From B30-G6 sp964633115 (GTDB lineage: Bacteria > Desulfobacterota > Desulfobacteria > Desulfobacterales > B30-G6): a DNA stretch of 64,000 nucleotides. The notes under the pieces were generated by a model. The model saw only the letters and a list, made by a program, of their open reading frames with translations, did not search any database and had not been told where the DNA came from. Where the stretch lies: contig CAZWEO010000011.1 in assembly GCA_964633115.1 (NCBI GenBank), positions 1-64,000 of the forward strand, given 5' to 3'. Each line of letters opens with the position of its first letter. Position 1 is the stretch's first letter. Positions 8,900 through 17,666 of the stretch are shown one piece after another. The position numbers and the translations under genes were made by a program.

Positions 8900-10120
8900 A
8901 TGATGATGGAACCCAACAGCGCTCCGGAACGATCTCCCTGGAACACACCTGTATTCTGGGTCTTCGCAACCTTGTTTGCGCTGGGTGCCGTGACGTTTAT
9001 TTGGGGGCTTTCCAGTCATCATCCTGAAAAGACTTGGCAGACCTATTTGATCAATTTTCTGTTGTGGTCGGCTATTGCTCAGGGAGGCCTGCTGTTTTCG
9101 GCGGTGATGCACATCACCAAGGCGCGCTGGAGCGGACCGCTTGCCGGTCTTTCCGAGTCGTTCGCCGCCTTTTTCCCTTTGTCTTTTATTCTATTTTTGC
9201 TTCTCTTCACGGGTAAAATGCATGTTTTTCCCTGGCTGCATGAAGACCTGCATGGCAAGGAAGTCTGGCTCAACATCCCCTTTCTTTTTACACGCGACGG
9301 CATTGGGCTTCTAATTCTCTACATTTTAGGATTTGGATACCTCTTTTATGCCTTGCAACTCAAACTAAGCAATCAGGGGCCCGGTGGCCGCATACGCCAA
9401 ATCATTTTCAATCAGCAGCAACGCAAGCAACTCTCAGACGAAAAGATACGTCAAAAAATGACTGTTTGGGGCGGGTTTTATATCCTGGCATTTGCCGTGG
9501 TTCTAAGTTTAATCGGTTTTGATTTGGTCATGAGCATGGATCCCCACTGGATTTCCACACTATTTGGTGCCTACCATTTTGTTAAATCGTTTTTTATAGG
9601 GCTGGGTGCCTTGATCATATTAGCCGCCATTGTTCAAACCCAGCAGGGTGAGAACACCCTTTTAACCCCAACCCATTTTCATGATGTCGGCAAGTTATTT
9701 TTTGGGTTCTGCCTGTTGTGGGCTGATTTTTTTTATGTCCAGCTCTTGGTCATTTACTATGGTAACATCCCCGAAGAGACTTATTACATCATCACGCGCA
9801 CCATGCAAGCACCCTGGAACAAGCTTGCATGGGGGGTATTCATTGTCTGCTTTGTGGGCCCGTTTTTCATCCTCTTGAACCAGAAAATTAAAACCAAACC
9901 CTTAATTATGGCGGTTATTTGTAGCGTCATCATCATCGGCATGTGGTTTGAGCACCTGCTCCTGTTGGGACCGGCTTTGAGCCATGGGTCTGCATCCATT
10001 TCTTTGGGATTTTCAGATGTCGTGATAACGTTGGGATTTTTAGGACTCATGGTCCTGGCCATCCGTTTTTTCTTACACATCTTTCCGGAATTATGCAGTG
10101 TTGAAAGGGCAAAGCAGTGA
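8900..10120 (+). CDS. actF: Alternative complex III membrane subunit ActF
   Basis: A 406-residue, roughly ten-helix protein related to ActC but clearly diverged. It holds TWQTYLINFLLWSAIAQGG early and a late helix with GMWFEHLLLLGPALSHG, features of ActF. Family knowledge puts ActF as the second integral membrane subunit, opposite ActC, with a possible proton path. It starts four bases after actD (a run of three ATG codons makes the exact start uncertain) and overlaps the following pentaheme gene by GTGA. Confidence 0.88.
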   Translation: MMMEPNSAPERSPWNTPVFWVFATLFALGAVTFIWGLSSHHPEKTWQTYLINFLLWSAIAQGGLLFSAVMHITKARWSGPLAGLSESFAAFFPLSFILFLLLFTGKMHVFPWLHEDLHGKEVWLNIPFLFTRDGIGLLILYILGFGYLFYALQLKLSNQGPGGRIRQIIFNQQQRKQLSDEKIRQKMTVWGGFYILAFAVVLSLIGFDLVMSMDPHWISTLFGAYHFVKSFFIGLGALIILAAIVQTQQGENTLLTPTHFHDVGKLFFGFCLLWADFFYVQLLVIYYGNIPEETYYIITRTMQAPWNKLAWGVFIVCFVGPFFILLNQKIKTKPLIMAVICSVIIIGMWFEHLLLLGPALSHGSASISLGFSDVVITLGFLGLMVLAIRFFLHIFPELCSVERAKQ

Positions 10121-10629
10121 AGCAATCCAAAACAGCCATACTTTTAACGCTTTTAACCTTGGTATTTTCAGCCGGATTCCTGTTTATTTTTTATGGGATG
10201 TCTGCAGATGCCATGGGACCGGAACAACCGATACCCTTCAGCCATAATGTGCACAGCGGAATCAAGCAGATTCAATGTCAGTACTGCCACCCCTACGTGG
10301 CCTATTCCAACTTTCCCGGTATTCCGCCGGTGGAGAAATGCCTGCACTGCCATAATTACATTATTGCCCAGCACCCCTGGATTCAAAAAGAACACCAATA
10401 TTTTAATACCAATACCCCGACACCTTGGGTCAAGGTCAACTATGTGGCCGAACATGTTCTGTTTAACCACCAACGCCACATTAACAAAAAAGTGGCTTGT
10501 CAGGAATGCCATGGCGACGTCCAAAACCAGCAGCGCTTGCCGGCCAAGATCTGGCGCATGGGCGAGTGCGTCAAATGTCATCAGGAAAAAGGTGCCAACC
10601 TGGATTGTTGGCTGGCGTGTCACAGTTAG
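10117..10629 (+). CDS. actA: Pentaheme cytochrome c, ActA-like subunit
   Basis: A 170-residue protein with an N-terminal membrane anchor or signal (about 8-28) and five haem-binding sites. The sites are CQYCH 54-58, CLHCH 75-79, CQECH 128-132, CVKCH 151-155 and CWLACH 164-169, the last with a three-residue spacer. ActA of known alternative complex III is also pentaheme and takes electrons from ActB. Here the gene lies after actF instead of before actB, and the protein is compact. The GTG start overlaps the actF stop and has an AAAGGG ribosome site. Calling it ActA is inference from haem number and context. Confidence 0.8.
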   Translation: MKQSKTAILLTLLTLVFSAGFLFIFYGMSADAMGPEQPIPFSHNVHSGIKQIQCQYCHPYVAYSNFPGIPPVEKCLHCHNYIIAQHPWIQKEHQYFNTNTPTPWVKVNYVAEHVLFNHQRHINKKVACQECHGDVQNQQRLPAKIWRMGECVKCHQEKGANLDCWLACHS

Positions 10630-10643
10630 ATAAGGGAGATTTC

Positions 10644-12017
10644 GTGTCGAGCCAAGAAACCACGCATAACAGCGATCAAAATCAAACGGCCATCGCCTTT
10701 ACGCTGACGTCCGCCGCCTGGTTTGCCGTGGCGACAACCTTTGGACTGATTGCCGCCACGTATTTGATGGCACCCGATTTCATGGCCAACATCGAATATA
10801 TCCATTTCGGACGCATGCGGCCTATGCATATCAACGCGGTGCTGTTCGGGTTTGTGACACCGGGTCTTCTGGCCGTGGCCTTTTACTATATCCCCAGGAT
10901 GCTGCGTACGGAACTGCACAGCCAAAAATTGGGCGTCTGGACAGCCGTTTTTTGGAACATCACCGTCACCGCCGGCATGATCGGTATCTCCATTGGGCAC
11001 ACTCAGGGCCGCGAATATGCCGAACTGCCCTGGATCGTAGACATGATGGTGGTAGTGGTTTTTCTCATGGTCATCTACAATATGCTCATGACGATTCGAA
11101 AGCGGGTGGAACCCATTCTGTATGTCTCTATCTGGTATGCCATGTCAGCCATGATTTTAACAGCCTGCACCTACTGCCTGGGCAACGTCATCTGGAAACC
11201 CGACACCGGTGCGCTGATGGGAATACCCGATGCTATCCTGCTTTGGTTTTATGGCCACAATGTTTTCGGGCTGCTGTTGTCACCCATGGCATTGGCGGTG
11301 GCATATTATGTATTGCCCATTGCCACACGTAGTCCGCTTTACAGCCATACCCTGTCATTGATCGGTTTTTGGTCTTTGATTATCGTTTACACGCATATCG
11401 GCACCCACCATTTGCTACAGGTTCCGGTGCCCACCTGGCTCAAAACCATATCCATCGTGGACAGCGTGGCCATGGTGATACCGGTGATGATCGTGCTCAT
11501 CAACCTCTGGTACACGGTCAAGGGCAAGCTGGGCGACATCCACGCCGATATCGGCGCGAAGTTCATCTTTACCGGTACCATTTATTATTTTTTCGTCAAT
11601 ATGCAGGGGTCCTTAATGGCTTTACCCCATGTCCAGCGCATTACCCATTTTAACAACTGGGTTGTAGCACATGCCCACATCGGCGTACTTGGATTTGCCG
11701 GTGTAACCGCCCTGGGCGGTCTCTATTTCATCATCCCCAGAATTACGGGCAAACCTTTGTACAGCAGATTTCTGGCTGACCTGCAATACTGGCTTGTGCT
11801 CATCGGCACGACTGGTTTCTTCGTGGTGCTCACTATCGTGGGGCTTATTCAAGGCAATGCCTGGTATAACGGCGAGACCCTCTATCGGACGCTGCCCGAA
11901 ATTCAACCCTATTATGTCGTGCGTTCATCCCTAGGCCTGCTGATTGTCCTCGGAGCCTACCTTGGGTTGTATAATGTTATTCGATCTCTCTATTTCAACC
12001 GCGGAGCTTCATCATGA
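10644..12017 (+). CDS. ccoN: cbb3-type cytochrome c oxidase subunit I
   Basis: Catalytic haem-copper oxidase subunit of about 457 residues and 12 helices. Histidines expected for the haems and CuB are visible: RPMHINAVLFGF, HNVFGLLLSP, HIGTHHLL (the HH pair) and the late VVAHAHIGVLGF. The GTG at 10644, five nt after AAGGGAGAT, is the natural start; the frame runs open further upstream into the previous gene but without a ribosome site. It overlaps the next gene by ATGA. Being directly behind the act genes suggests an ActABCDEF-oxidase supercomplex. Confidence 0.93.
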   Translation: MSSQETTHNSDQNQTAIAFTLTSAAWFAVATTFGLIAATYLMAPDFMANIEYIHFGRMRPMHINAVLFGFVTPGLLAVAFYYIPRMLRTELHSQKLGVWTAVFWNITVTAGMIGISIGHTQGREYAELPWIVDMMVVVVFLMVIYNMLMTIRKRVEPILYVSIWYAMSAMILTACTYCLGNVIWKPDTGALMGIPDAILLWFYGHNVFGLLLSPMALAVAYYVLPIATRSPLYSHTLSLIGFWSLIIVYTHIGTHHLLQVPVPTWLKTISIVDSVAMVIPVMIVLINLWYTVKGKLGDIHADIGAKFIFTGTIYYFFVNMQGSLMALPHVQRITHFNNWVVAHAHIGVLGFAGVTALGGLYFIIPRITGKPLYSRFLADLQYWLVLIGTTGFFVVLTIVGLIQGNAWYNGETLYRTLPEIQPYYVVRSSLGLLIVLGAYLGLYNVIRSLYFNRGASS

Positions 12018-12946
12018 GGATGACACCGACTGTCATCATTATCGGTATCCTGTCACTGTTGACGGCCATTACGCTGACCATGGTTTACTGGCCCTATACC
12101 ACCCGTCATACAAAACCTTCAGAAATTTTCCGTGAACGGTCGCCGGTAGAGGCTGCCGGTCGAAAAATCTATCTGGAAAATGGCTGTGTCTATTGTCACA
12201 GTCAATCGATTCGCGCTTTTGACTGGGGTCACGGCGCCGATCGGATCGCCCAAGCCGGAGACTACATCGCCGATGAACCGATTGCCTTAGGTTCCCAGCG
12301 CACCGGCGTCGATCTCTCCCAGGAGGGTGGCGAACACCCGGACGACTGGCACATTGCTCATTTCATCAATCCGCGTTACACGCGCCCGTCTTCCATCATG
12401 CCGCCTTTTGAGTGGCTGGGCATGACGCGGATCGAGACGCTGACCCAATACACGCAAAGTCTGGGATTAAAAAATGCCGACAAACGCATGCAGCGGCAGC
12501 GCTTCTGGAAACAAGAATCCATCACAGCTTATGAAGCCGGACCGGATGCCAATGCGAAGTGGCTGTCGGACATTGTACCCGAGGGTTGGCACCAAATACC
12601 CAACCCCTATCCGACTACGCCGGCCAGCCTACAGCGGGGGCAAAAAATTTATCAATACTTTTGTATCGGCTGTCATGGCCCTATCGGGGATGGTATGGGA
12701 CCGGCCCAGCCCTGGATATATCCGCCCCCGCTCAATTTTACTATTTTGAAGGGACGCGAGATTTCAGGCGGTATCCTCTACTATCAGATTATGAACGGCA
12801 TAACCGGAACCGCCATGCCCTACTTCAAACGTGATCTAGAGTCTCAGAAGATCTGGGAGGTTGGGGATTATGTTGCCGTCAATTTTATTAATGAAAGTGA
12901 TGCCGACGCTGAACCGCGCGGTATCGATTCGGCGTGGGAGCCCTAA
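12014..12946 (+). CDS. ccoO: Diheme cytochrome c subunit, CcoO-like with fused CcoP-like domain
   Basis: A 310-residue membrane-anchored protein (one N-terminal helix, about 5-26). The first part is CcoO-like: ENGCVYCHSQSIR (haem site 58-62), then ERSPVEAAGR and the NPRYTRPSSIMPPFEWL segment with its Met ligand candidate. A second c-type domain holds CIGCHGPIGDGMG at about 217-229. A canonical CcoO has one haem, with two more on CcoP. Here one polypeptide carries one CcoO and one CcoP-like haem. It passes electrons to CcoN. Translation is coupled to ccoN. Confidence 0.88.
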   Translation: MRMTPTVIIIGILSLLTAITLTMVYWPYTTRHTKPSEIFRERSPVEAAGRKIYLENGCVYCHSQSIRAFDWGHGADRIAQAGDYIADEPIALGSQRTGVDLSQEGGEHPDDWHIAHFINPRYTRPSSIMPPFEWLGMTRIETLTQYTQSLGLKNADKRMQRQRFWKQESITAYEAGPDANAKWLSDIVPEGWHQIPNPYPTTPASLQRGQKIYQYFCIGCHGPIGDGMGPAQPWIYPPPLNFTILKGREISGGILYYQIMNGITGTAMPYFKRDLESQKIWEVGDYVAVNFINESDADAEPRGIDSAWEP

Positions 12947-12948
12947 AG

Positions 12949-13107
12949 GCAGGGTTCAAGGATCCGAGGATTCGAGGGGTCGAGGGTGGCTAATTGGAAT
13001 CGGCAATTTGTTTATTCAACCACAACTCAAACGAGTATAGTGCATTTTAACTTTAAACGGTCTGCCCACTTGGACCCTTGGGCCCTGGAATCCTCGAACC
13101 CTTAGTA
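12949..13107. repeat. Imperfect inverted repeat of GGATTCGAGGG-like units
   Basis: Just after ccoO the plus strand reads GGTTCAAGGATCCGAGGATT and continues with a GAGGGGTCGAGGG run. About 110 bp later the complement of the same theme appears (near 13071-13106, CCTGGAATCCTCGAACCC). The two arms match only in part. They look like decayed copies of a short dispersed GC-rich repeat of the kind often found between genes in these bacteria. The 227-bp gap holds no ORF that I believe. Confidence 0.45.
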
Positions 13108-13173
13108 ATTATTTCCACAACCTGGTAAACTGATAAACATAATCATAGAAATAAACGATAGGGTAACATAAAA

Positions 13174-13437
13174 ATGTACTTCCCCTACTATATTGCCTAC
13201 ATGGTCGTTGGATTTTCCATCACATTGGTGGTGTTTTTCTGGGCACTTAACCAGGGGCAATTTAAGGATCAAAACCGGGCTAGATACATACCGCTGCAAG
13301 CTGATTCACTCAATAAACCGACGAAATTATCACGATTTGCGCGCATCGAGACATATGCCCTCTTCGCCTTGGTGGGTATCGCTCTGACTGCATCAGTGAC
13401 GGTGATTATATTTTCCTTGCTCAAGGCAAACCTTTAA
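13174..13437 (+). CDS. CcoS-like small membrane protein with an extra C-terminal helix
   Basis: An 87-residue protein. The first helix and the following FFWALNQGQFKDQNRARYIP match the signature of CcoS, the small assembly factor for copper/haem insertion into cbb3 oxidase (family form FxWAxxxGQFDDxxxPAxRIL). Unlike standard CcoS (about 50-60 residues), a second transmembrane helix follows (about 62-84). It lies in the oxidase cluster between ccoO and the CcoP-N-like gene. The CcoS relation is from a short motif, so moderate confidence. Confidence 0.6.
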   Translation: MYFPYYIAYMVVGFSITLVVFFWALNQGQFKDQNRARYIPLQADSLNKPTKLSRFARIETYALFALVGIALTASVTVIIFSLLKANL

Positions 13438-13635
13438 ATTCGGAAGTTTGTTGTCTTTGAAACGAGGCGTTTCATAATTATATTAATAATAATGTTCTAA
13501 TGATCAAACATCAACTAAAAGATTTAATCACTCTGATGGGCTGTTTGAATTTGGACATATAGAGCATTCGTATTACAAATGCTTCAACGGGAGCAACGGA
13601 TCAGCATAGAAACTTGGTAATATGAGGTTAACTCA

Positions 13636-13911
13636 ATGAGATATTTTGAATTCCTGGGTATTCAACATGTGATCATGTACGTGTTCCCTGCGATTATATT
13701 GGTGTTCTTGTTTGCCATTGGCCTGGGATTTTACCATTTTCGAACCAAAGACGCCGCCGAGCGCGAATCACGCATCATTGAAGAATTTCCAGATGGCATC
13801 CAAGGTCGCAACGCGCCCTTTCCGGCAATTGCCTATCTGACCATTATCGGAACCATTATCTGGGTATTGGGATATATTCTAACGATCGGAATTAAGGAGT
13901 TCGCTTTCTGA
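13636..13911 (+). CDS. Small two-helix protein resembling the CcoP/FixP N-terminal domain
   Basis: A 91-residue protein with helices at about 10-33 and 64-86. Between them, EEFPDGIQGRNAPFPAIAYL resembles the DGIxExxNPLPxWW segment before the second helix of FixP/CcoP N-terminal domains. No haem motif is present. This suggests that the membrane part of CcoP is encoded separately here, while its cytochrome domain sits fused to CcoO. It ends in TGATG, shared with the next start. Confidence 0.6.
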   Translation: MRYFEFLGIQHVIMYVFPAIILVFLFAIGLGFYHFRTKDAAERESRIIEEFPDGIQGRNAPFPAIAYLTIIGTIIWVLGYILTIGIKEFAF

Positions 13912-14195
13912 TGGAAACACAGGCACATCCCACCTCAGCAGCAAAAACCTGGACCGTCATCGTGCTCATGATCGGTTGGGTGTTCTTTAAAGGCTGGTTG
14001 GCATACACTGTCATTGGCGATTTGGGTCAACCGGATTGGGACTACCGACCCATCAAAGATGTACCGGCCGAATCAGCTTATGCTGTCGGATCTCCCTATC
14101 ATGCCCTACCGTTTGCCCAGCATGTATTGGGTGAGCAAGGTCAGGAGGAAAATCCTGCGCATTTTAATGTGATCAGAGTTCAAGGTGTTCAATAA
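13911..14195 (+). CDS. Small single-helix membrane protein of the oxidase cluster
   Basis: 94 residues with one transmembrane helix (about 14-35) and a hydrophilic tail of about 55 residues (DWDYRPIKDVPAESAYAVG). No cofactor motif. It is translationally coupled to the genes on both sides (TGATG at its start; its TAA is directly followed by the next ATG), so it is very likely a real accessory subunit of the alternative complex III/oxidase assembly. I do not recognise the family. Confidence 0.65.
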   Translation: METQAHPTSAAKTWTVIVLMIGWVFFKGWLAYTVIGDLGQPDWDYRPIKDVPAESAYAVGSPYHALPFAQHVLGEQGQEENPAHFNVIRVQGVQ

Positions 14196-14708
14196 ATGAA
14201 AAAGATAATTGGATTCTTCATCGTCGTAGCCATTGTGGTCTTTTGCGCCTATCAGGCCTTGATGTACTACGACAATAATTTTCGCTACGGGCGTATGCGC
14301 GAAACACCGGGCGTCCGACCGCATGAAGAGCCCTTACTTGTACAAGAATCCGGTATCGTTCCCATCCATGGCGGAGATGCCGCTTATCGAGTTACGCCCG
14401 CGGTTGATCTGGTATCACCTTTAGACCGACAAGCCGATGTTACGATCAAAAGAGGCAGCGATCTATATCATGTATTTTGCGCCCAGTGCCATGGCCTTAA
14501 TTTTGACGGCAATGGAACTGTGGGTCAAAGTTTTAAACCCCTACCTGCCAACCTGCACAGTCCCGAGGTGCAGTCCAAATCAGAAGGCGAATTGTTCAAG
14601 TCCATCAGCTTTGGTGTTCCCGGTGGTCGCCAACCCGCCCTCGATACCACCATCCTGGCCCAGGATAGATGGTATATTATTGCCTTTGTCCAATCGTTGG
14701 GGCAATAA
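14196..14708 (+). CDS. actE: Monoheme cytochrome c, ActE-like
   Basis: 170 residues: an N-terminal membrane anchor (about 4-24), then a stretch typical of ActE (RYGRMRETPGVRPHEEPLL), then one haem site in VFCAQCHGLNFDGNG and a short class I cytochrome domain. In alternative complex III, ActE is a monoheme, membrane-tethered cytochrome that carries electrons out to the oxidase. Here it closes the cluster instead of following actD. Whether it works as ActE or as the missing CcoP haem cannot be told. Confidence 0.75.
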   Translation: MKKIIGFFIVVAIVVFCAYQALMYYDNNFRYGRMRETPGVRPHEEPLLVQESGIVPIHGGDAAYRVTPAVDLVSPLDRQADVTIKRGSDLYHVFCAQCHGLNFDGNGTVGQSFKPLPANLHSPEVQSKSEGELFKSISFGVPGGRQPALDTTILAQDRWYIIAFVQSLGQ

Positions 14709-14797
14709 GATCTTGCCTAATCCAAATTCTTATTAAAATTGACACCTCATTTACAATCATCCAAAATCTAAATTATGATTTACAAATTCTTAAATCC

Positions 14798-14933
14798 GAA
14801 TATCGAAATTCGAAACAATATCTAATACCAAAAATGCTAATGACCAAAACAAGATTTTGATGTAACGTGTTATCACTTATGTTTGGAACATTTGAACATT
14901 AGACATTTGAATTTGTTTCGAATTTCGATATTC
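14798..14933. repeat. Perfect 21-bp inverted repeat in an AT-rich gap
   Basis: GAATATCGAAATTCGAAACA (plus one A) at 14798-14818 is exactly complementary to 14913-14933, with 94 bp between. Flanking bases extend the match imperfectly (AATCCG against a CGGATT-like end). The 14709-15026 gap is AT-rich and holds no convincing gene. The structure looks like a dispersed intergenic repeat or miniature element. Its right end is about 95 bp before ccoI. Confidence 0.65.
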
Positions 14934-15026
14934 AGATTTCGGATTTTAATCTTTGATTTACCTTCTATTTTGTTTGGTCATGCCTTTGTGCGAGGGTTTG
15001 ACTCAGCCTAACGTTTATAATTTATC

Positions 15027-17519
15027 ATGGAAAAATCCACCTGCGATCTTTGCGGCCTCCCCTTGAAACACGGCAGCGTGGTCTGCAAAGAGTTTGATAC
15101 CCCTATATATTTTTGCTGCAATGGCTGCCGCCAGGTATACCAGATGTTGATGGCCGCCTCCAACGACCCGGATCCACAGACATTTCAGAACACAGAAATA
15201 TACAAGCGTTGTGTGGCCACCGGCATTATCCCCAAAACCACACAAGATCTCAAAAAACGATACCGGGAAAACACCACAGTCGCGCGACAGCTTAATTCAT
15301 ATAGCGATAGGTCCAACACTTCCGCCAACACAATCAAAGCTGATACCGACCTGAGCTTGGATCTTAAAGTTCAAGGCATGTGGTGTCCTGCCTGTGCTTG
15401 GGTAATTGAGGAAACCCTTCTTCAGCAACCGGGCGTTGTAAACGCAACCTGCCGTTTCACTACGGATCAGATCAGGCTGAGTTACAATCCGGTAACTACC
15501 TCGCCCCATAAGCTCCTTGCTGTTATCGAGAAACTCGGATACCAAAGCACGCCCGCTGATGCCGATCCAAAGCACAGCGCCTATCGCAAAGAGTTCATCC
15601 GACTGGGTATTTCTGCCTTCATAACCATGAATGTCATGATGCTGTCTTTCGCCCTCTATACAGGCTTTTTCACCCAGATTACGACGGATACCGTTCAAAA
15701 ACTCACCTGGCCCTTGGTTGTTATGAGCTGCATCGTATTTTTTTATGGCGGTGCACCCATCCATCGCCGGGCTCTCTCCGGATTGCTCAAAGCCTCAGCG
15801 GGTATGGAATCGCTCATCAGCATTGGTGCCAGCAGTGCCTTTTTTTACAGCCTGTTCAACTGGTGGACCGGTAGTATTCATTTGTATTTCGATACGACCT
15901 GTATGTTGATCTCCTTGGTGCTGGTCGGCAAAACCATCGAACAACGCGCCAAAGACCGTATCAAGGATCAGATCGGCAGCTTTATGGAAATGCAGCCTTC
16001 CAAAGTCCGCATTTGTACGACTGATTTCCCCACTGGCAAGTATGTACATTTAGGGCAACTCTCTTATGGAGATATTTTCAAAGTTGTTGCGTCGGAAACC
16101 ATACCGGCGGATGGACGCATTCTGGATGGCCATGCCCGCATCGATGAAAGCACTTTGAGTGGGGAAGCCCGTCCAATTCGCAAAAAACCAGGCGATCGCG
16201 TTAGCGGTGGTACCCGGATAGTCTCCGGGTCAATTAAGGTTACGGCCAGAGCAATCGGTAAAGACTCGCTGGTGGGCCAGCTAGCCGCGGTAATGGACGC
16301 AGCGATCGATCGCAAAACACAGATGGAGGACATCACAGATAAAGCCCTTAAATATTTTGTTCCCGCAATCGTATTGCTGGCGCTCATCTCAGCCTCTGTT
16401 TGTCTTGCTCTTGGCTTGCCGCTTCAAACTGCCATCATTCGCGCCGTCACTGTCCTGGTTATTTCCTGCCCATGCGCCCTGGGGGTTGCCATCCCCCTGG
16501 CCCGTGTTGCCAGCATTTCCCTGGCCGGCAAGCAAGGGATCCTGGTCCATCATTTCACCGCATTTGACCGTATCCACAAGGTCGATACGATTGTTTTTGA
16601 CAAAACCGGGACACTGACCCAGGGTGAGTGGGATCTGTTGGATACGCAAACATTCAAGCAATGGGATCCACATTCTGTCCTTTCGCTTGCAGCCGGACTT
16701 GAATTGCATGCGTCTCATTATATTGGCGCGGCGCTTGTGCAGGCCGCCCAAAATAAACACATAGAGCCGGCGACAGCTATGCAAGTGGTCGAGCAGGACA
16801 ATGGCATCACCGGCTATATCGATGGTGCTTTTATTAAAATCGGATCAGCTGATTTTTTAGATGCTGAACTGAAAAAAACAGATGCAATCGAAGCGGATGC
16901 TCCCAACAACCTCACCGGACCGATTTCTTTTGTCTATATGAGTGTGGATGACAAGCCATGCGCCTGCTTTCTGTTTGGCGACAGCATCCGCGATTCAAGC
17001 CCCAGCGTAATTTCTCACATGCAACAGCAAGGACAAAAACTTGCCTTACTCTCTGGTGACAGCCAGGCTACCACCGATGCTGTTGGTCATACACTCGGCT
17101 TATCCGACTGCCATGGTGATATGTTGCCTGAAGACAAAGCTGCTTTTATTAAAGCACGACGAAATCAAGGCTCTTGTATTGCCATGGTGGGCGACGGGAT
17201 CAATGACGTACCAGCCCTGGCATCTGCCGATCTAGGTATTGCGGTCCATTCTGCCCATCGAATCGGGACCGAGGCCAGCGCCATTACCCTCATGCGAAAC
17301 GATCCTGCCCAGATTGAAACCTTTAAAATGCTGGCCCTCCAAGTGAATCGGACCATACGCAAAAACCTCGTGTTCACGTTTTTTTACAACATCATCAGCA
17401 TACCCATTGCCATGAGCGGCTTGTTGAATCCATTGGTGGCCATAAGCGCCATGCTGCTAAGCAGCCTGAGCGTAACCGGAAACACCCTGCGACTCACCCG
17501 CAGTGCAGATCCAAAATAA
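15027..17519 (+). CDS. ccoI: Copper-translocating P1B-type ATPase, CcoI/FixI-like
   Basis: 830 residues. A Cys-rich N-terminal domain (C6, C9, C20, C30, C31, C34), typical of the CcoI/FixI branch, is followed by a heavy-metal domain with CPAC at 120-123. Then come membrane helices, the metal-site CPC at 481-483, the phosphorylation motif DKTGTLT at 525 and GDGINDVPAL. CcoI exports copper for CuB assembly in cbb3 oxidase, which fits the position after the oxidase genes. Odd points: the SxHP motif of the nucleotide domain reads HASHY, without the proline, and the TGE loop reads LSGEARP. Confidence 0.9.
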   Translation: MEKSTCDLCGLPLKHGSVVCKEFDTPIYFCCNGCRQVYQMLMAASNDPDPQTFQNTEIYKRCVATGIIPKTTQDLKKRYRENTTVARQLNSYSDRSNTSANTIKADTDLSLDLKVQGMWCPACAWVIEETLLQQPGVVNATCRFTTDQIRLSYNPVTTSPHKLLAVIEKLGYQSTPADADPKHSAYRKEFIRLGISAFITMNVMMLSFALYTGFFTQITTDTVQKLTWPLVVMSCIVFFYGGAPIHRRALSGLLKASAGMESLISIGASSAFFYSLFNWWTGSIHLYFDTTCMLISLVLVGKTIEQRAKDRIKDQIGSFMEMQPSKVRICTTDFPTGKYVHLGQLSYGDIFKVVASETIPADGRILDGHARIDESTLSGEARPIRKKPGDRVSGGTRIVSGSIKVTARAIGKDSLVGQLAAVMDAAIDRKTQMEDITDKALKYFVPAIVLLALISASVCLALGLPLQTAIIRAVTVLVISCPCALGVAIPLARVASISLAGKQGILVHHFTAFDRIHKVDTIVFDKTGTLTQGEWDLLDTQTFKQWDPHSVLSLAAGLELHASHYIGAALVQAAQNKHIEPATAMQVVEQDNGITGYIDGAFIKIGSADFLDAELKKTDAIEADAPNNLTGPISFVYMSVDDKPCACFLFGDSIRDSSPSVISHMQQQGQKLALLSGDSQATTDAVGHTLGLSDCHGDMLPEDKAAFIKARRNQGSCIAMVGDGINDVPALASADLGIAVHSAHRIGTEASAITLMRNDPAQIETFKMLALQVNRTIRKNLVFTFFYNIISIPIAMSGLLNPLVAISAMLLSSLSVTGNTLRLTRSADPK

Positions 17520-17666
17520 AATTTTAGGTTATATTTACCTCAATGTTGCAACGATTAGTTTTATTTGGCTTGACAATTACCGGCATTAATTTAAATTTGG
17601 ATCGCGTTTTATTTTACAATATTTTAACCTATTTTTAAGAAAGAAGATATTACTTGGCCGAATTTT

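Noticed and set aside
14669..14860. Small ORF in the AT-rich gap after the ActE-like gene
   Set aside because: It runs through the left arm of the inverted repeat, has low-complexity content and no ribosome site.
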